Origin: Erigeron canadensis
Taxonomy: Eukaryota > Streptophyta > Magnoliopsida > Asterales > Asteraceae
NCBI RefSeq assembly: GCF_010389155.1
Contig: NC_057768.1
Location: 25,801,966 to 25,865,965 of the forward strand
Direction of reading: 5' to 3'
Length of the DNA: 64,000 nt
Below the pieces are notes generated by a model. It saw nothing but the letters and a program-made list of their open reading frames with translations, did no database searches and was not told the DNA's origin. Positions 60,125 to 64,000 of this stretch are shown one piece after another; positions within the stretch are counted from its first letter, which is position 1; the number at the start of each line of letters is the position of its first letter. The translations under genes were made by a program, and so were the position numbers.

Positions 60125-60396
60125 TTATTTCTCGTAGTGGCAGAAAACATGATCTGCAATCTCCAGGCCACACTTTTCTGTCAGTACGTCTCTTGTGATC
60201 TCATTTAGATACAGCAGCCTGCAAGAATACATAAGTATGAACAGAATCACAATTAAAAGAAATAAGAGAAAAACAATAGATACGAGTAAGTATATATAAA
60301 TCTTTAAATCAATGACTTACGTCCATGATCACACTAGCGGGTAAATCTTGTGAATCTCTGATTATGGTTTCATACTTCCACACGATATGTTTATAG
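60125..60396 (-). ncRNA. Two candidate exons downstream of PPR gene
   Basis: On minus, TTTCTCAG|CTATAAACAT (acceptor, exon 60396-60321) ends ATGGAC|GTAAGT, a strong donor. A 102-bp intron ends TATTCTTGCAG|GCTGC (exon starting 60218). Splicing joins a frame YKHIVWKYETI...VIMD to AAVSK and a stop at 60201. Out of frame, 60217-60125 is open for 30 codons to TAA. They could be spliced 3'-UTR exons of the PPR gene (stop codon at 61018) or exons of a separate small transcript. No family recognised. Confidence 0.35.
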
Positions 60397-61015
60397 CTGA
60401 GAAACATTCAGGAAATATCTATATGGGTATGATTAATAGACCATAGTGCTTGTGTTAGCATCCCACATCAGCAAAGTATGGGATTGGTTGGTGGTTTATA
60501 AGTCTAGGTTCCTTTTATTGCACACCGCCACTACAACAAAGTATATAAGTGCCATGATCACTTGAATTCAAACTACCAAATCCTGCTGTTTTCTTAATAA
60601 CATATCATGCTGAGCTATAAATTCTAATGGCTGTTTACTCGAAAACATAGAAAGACTGTAGGTGTTACAGCTGGTATCTGCTACCTGAAACTAGGGATAT
60701 CAAAGCATCACAGTTATAAAACTTAACACTTACTATACGTATGATGTATCATAGGCTTTTCAGAGTTTATTTTTTGTAGAGTTTTTGAATATTGATTTTC
60801 TATTAGTAAAGAGAAAAATCCTGCTAACTGAACTTTATTAAATAATAATAGTGTCAATTAATTTGAACCATATAAACATACAAATCCTAACTGTATATTT
60901 GGTACAACATATCTCTGGTTTAACAACTGAACTATAAGTTGAAGATGATGAACAACAAAACACTAGCCGACTGACCCTATTGCATCAACATTCTTTAGAA
61001 TGCACAAAAGTCGGA
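60397..61015 (-). other. PPR 3' flank; TCCCACATC motif
   Basis: No coding frame. At 60450-60530 TGTTAGCATCCCACATCAG followed by GGTTTATAAGTCTAGG resembles the start and TATA region of small LTR elements common in dicots; no second LTR or matching end was found. Confidence 0.35.
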
Positions 61016-63525
61016 TCACAAAAGACTACCAAAATCCCCACATGAACACTTCCCATGAACAAATCTATGTAGCCGTTTGTTGTCTCTTACCATAATTTCC
61101 CTCTCGGTTAACACAGAAACAAACTTAATAAAACTATGACAGTCACTGCACATACCCATACTCTTAACGACACGAATGGGTGATGGTTTTTGTATCTTCA
61201 ATAAACCAAACACCACAGCATACTTTTCACTGTGATGAGCCCTAGAAAAACTTGGTTCTCTATCCTCTATTTCTTCATTTTCGGGTATATCTAAGTTTTC
61301 TTTCCACTCAAATCCAAGATTTCTTGATTTTTCAAGCAAATCCCCTAATAACCCATGAACTTCATGACACTGATAACATGATTTATCATCTTGTTTAAAG
61401 GAATAAACCTTATCTTTAATGCTAATCCAACTCCAATCTCTCGGTTTTGTAATTTTTTCATCTTTCATGATTTTCCTTAATCTTGATACATCCTTCCATT
61501 TTCCTGCCGAAACATACATGTTCAACAGCATAATGTACAACTCGGGATCTTTTGGGTTGAGGCTGAGTAATTGTTCAGCAGCATAAAACCCCAACTCTAA
61601 ATTCCCATGACTTCTGCAGCCTGCAACTAGCAGAGACCAAATAAACTCATTTGGCTCAAATTCCATCTTCTTCACAAAATCAAAAGCATCTTCTAACCTA
61701 CCTAGTCTCACAAACATATCAATTATGCATCCATAATGATCCATAATGGGAGTGATTTTATACTCACTTTTCATCATTTCAAAATAACGTAAACCCTCAT
61801 CCACCATTCCCGCATGACTACAGGCTGCAAGAACGCCAACAAATGTAACCTTATTTGGCCTATCACCTGCTAATCTCATATCATTAAACAGATCCAACGC
61901 TTGTCGAGCAAGACCATGTTGAGCAAAAGCTGTTATCATCGATGTCCAAGAAATTAAAGTTCTCGAATTCATCTCAACAAAAGCTTTACTTGCCTTCTTG
62001 ATGCTACCACATTTACTATACATGTTAACTAAAGCTGTCCCAACAACAACGTCTGCTAAATAACCGGTTTTGATGGTTTGCGCATGAATTTGTTCTCCTT
62101 GTTCTAAAGCGACAAGATTGCTACAAACTGTTAAAACACTAGACATGGTGAAAAGATCAGGTTTCAATCCCGATCTTTGCAATCTCAAAAATATGTCAAG
62201 TGCCTCAGCTCCATTTTGAGATCTTACAACACTATTTTCTGCAACATCCATCATCTGGGCATAGCCTGCAATCATCGCGTTCCAGGTTACTAAGCTTACT
62301 TTCTCCAATCCATAAAATAACTTCTTTGCTTCACTATACAATCCACCTTTTAAGTACAAATACATAGTTGAATTCGCAACAGGCAAATTAAACTGATACC
62401 CAATTTTAATACTCAACGAATGAACCTGCAAACCCACATCTATAGCCTGCATTGTGCAACACAAACTCAAAACGCTCGTCAAAATAAACTCATTCGGCTC
62501 CACATCCTCCTCAAGCATCGCACAAAACAAACCCAACCCATCTGCAGCATTCCCATTTTCACCACAGGCAGAAACAACCGTCGTCCATGAAATCACATTC
62601 CTTTCCTCAATCCTCCAAAACGCTTTCATCGCAGAATCCAAATTTCCACGACATTTCGAGTACAAATTACAAAGCGAATTTCCAATACTTGTATCATCCT
62701 CAAGCCCATATTTCACAACATACCCATGAACCTCCTTCCCCAACTTAGCATCAAGTAAAGCACAACATGCATTCAAAACAACACCAATCGTATAATTCGT
62801 GGGATACGAACCACTTCTCAACATTTCCAAAAACACCCTAACCCCTTCTTCAGCCTGCAAATTATAAACATAACCCGACATCAAAGAAGTCCAAGTCACA
62901 ACATTTCTTTTAGACAATGTATCAAACACTTTACGTGCATCTTCCATTGCACCGCATTTTCCATAAACATTCACTAAGGAAGTCATCACAAACAAATCGT
63001 CTTGTCTCCCGGATTTCACGATATGTCCATGAATCGTATGTGCTTCTTGCAACGAATTCTTTTCGATACATTTTTGTAATAATGGAACATAAGCTGATGT
63101 TTCAATCTCTTTATCATAGTCCAAAGTCAATACATCAAAACCCTTATCCAAGTTAACATTTTTCTGCATACAACAACAGAAAGATATATAAATACATATA
63201 CTTTTTATTTTTACTGAAACAGAGTAACTACATTAAAAAGCACATTTTTAGATAACAACTTAATGCATTCAGTCAAATTTCATTTTTTTTTATTTATACA
63301 TTCAGTCACTTAATGACTAAAAAAGGTGCGGGCCTATAGATATGCATATTGATATAAATATACATATATATACATATATACCTTACTAAATAAAACATGG
63401 GTGTTGAAAATAAAAAATAAAAATTGTACCTTTTCAAAAGAAGGGAAATAAGAGGAACGTTTCTTGAAATCTGATTCAAGTTTGATGGTGTTGGTGGTTG
63501 TAATTACTGAAGGTAAAGATGCCAT
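61016..63525 (-). CDS. PPR protein, PLS class with E and DYW-type domain (2 exons)
   Basis: Exon 1 63525-63430 (32 codons), donor GTACAA; intron 266 bp; acceptor TGTATGCAG; exon 2 63163-61016. Total 747 residues. MASLPSVITTTNTIK at the N-terminus, hydroxylated and without acids, looks like an organelle transit peptide. About 14 PPR motifs of P, L and S types (about 55-590; for example NVVTWTSLMSGYV, LISWTSMITAFAQHG) precede an E region and a DYW-type deaminase domain with HSEK (about 676), CSDCH (704-708), and HRF plus CSC near the end. All zinc-type ligands are present. The expected final D-F/Y-W is replaced by DFGSLL. Such proteins edit C to U in plastid or mitochondrial RNA; target unknown. 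Confidence 0.93.
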
Positions 63526-63799
63526 GGAAGTTAGTATTATTTATGGATGATTGAATGGTTTTAAGTAATTTTTTTGGACATGGTTTATGGTTTGTGTGGG
63601 GTGTGCTTGTTTTTAAGCTTGAAATGTTGTTTGAATTTCATGTTATCTATATCTATATCTATCTGTATATATATGTATGTGTGTTTGGATGAAAATTGAT
63701 TTTAGGAAAACCAAGGAGAGGGATACTGACTTACTGACTGGTGTCTGTTTGCTTAGGTCCCCACATTTTTAGTATTTACTCCTTGTCATATAAAAATAT
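63526..63799 (-). promoter_or_regulatory. PPR gene upstream region
   Basis: On minus, TATA-rich sequence at 63644-63675 (TATAGATATAGATATA) about 120-150 bp before the ATG is the likely core promoter. No other motif is convincing. Confidence 0.4.
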
Positions 63800-63935
63800 T
63801 AATCCTCCTAACCAGATAGCTTAATAATTTTCCTAATAATGATATAAGATTAAGAAAGAAAATTAGTGAATACCACAAATTACCATCTTAATGTTTTAGG
63901 AAGATTATTAGGTTATTTGGTTAGGAAGATTTATC
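63800..63935. mobile_element. Small foldback element
   Basis: Arms 63801-63835 (AATCCTCCTAACCAGATA...) and 63895-63931 pair over about 36 bases with few mismatches, giving a stem with a loop of about 60 bases. Target duplication not clear. It lies about 275 bp upstream of the PPR start codon. Confidence 0.7.
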
Positions 63936-64000
63936 ATTTTCCATAAAAATAATATAAAAAAATTAACCTGTAAAATCTTACTTCTCTTTTCTTACCTCTA

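Noticed and set aside
62454..63156. Plus-strand frames opposite the PPR gene
   Set aside because: Antisense shadows; no domain and no promoter.
1..64000. A defence, biosynthetic or other multi-gene system
   Set aside because: The three intact genes are unrelated in family and are separated by repeats; nothing suggests a functional cluster.

Overview
This 64 kb window is nuclear DNA from a flowering plant. It is AT-rich, its genes have plant-type introns, and its three intact genes belong to land-plant families. The mix of Helitrons, PIF/Harbinger elements and SINEs would fit an asterid such as a daisy-family species, but that is inference; the sequence does not name the species.

Layout. From about 1 to 50,500 I see no intact host gene, only transposable elements and their debris. 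They include the right part of a PIF/Harbinger-like element with a broken poly-Ser ORF (1-1050); Helitrons carrying fragments of a replication-protein-A-like OB-fold gene (about 2506-4973, 18921-20685 and 24793-26036); a Tourist-like MITE (8891-9146); a rearranged LTR retrotransposon with a gag fragment (12101-15101); a further Helitron 3' end (16864); several tRNA-derived SINEs; a segmental duplication (27196-28340 against 32164-33600); a repeat with seven copies of a short palindrome (35110-35331); two more PIF-like elements with broken Myb/SANT-type genes (38611-40577 and about 45831-47628); a chimeric retroposon with an 18-bp target duplication (41318-41872); a LINE remnant (43175-44333); and a hAT-type element (44690-45369).

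The right-hand part holds the genes. A bHLH93-like transcription factor (51072-54289, plus strand, four exons) is followed by an octicosapeptide/PB1-domain protein (57485-59041, plus strand, no intron in the CDS) and a DYW-class pentatricopeptide repeat (PPR) protein (61016-63525, minus strand, two exons). The last two are convergent. The three genes have no evident common pathway: one is a nuclear regulator, one a likely cytoplasmic scaffold, one an organellar RNA-binding or editing factor.

Most notable observations: (1) a family of 130-131 bp foldback MITEs with three members, two flanked by perfect 9-bp target duplications, one of them about 325 bp upstream of the bHLH start codon; (2) the PPR gene appears to have lost its terminal DFW tripeptide through a one-base deletion, and its true start lies in a small upstream exon; (3) a chimeric SINE-tailed retroposon; (4) an LTR element whose internal region contains two further LTRs of two families. 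I did not find a convincing wholly new biological system; these are well-supported structural observations in mobile DNA.
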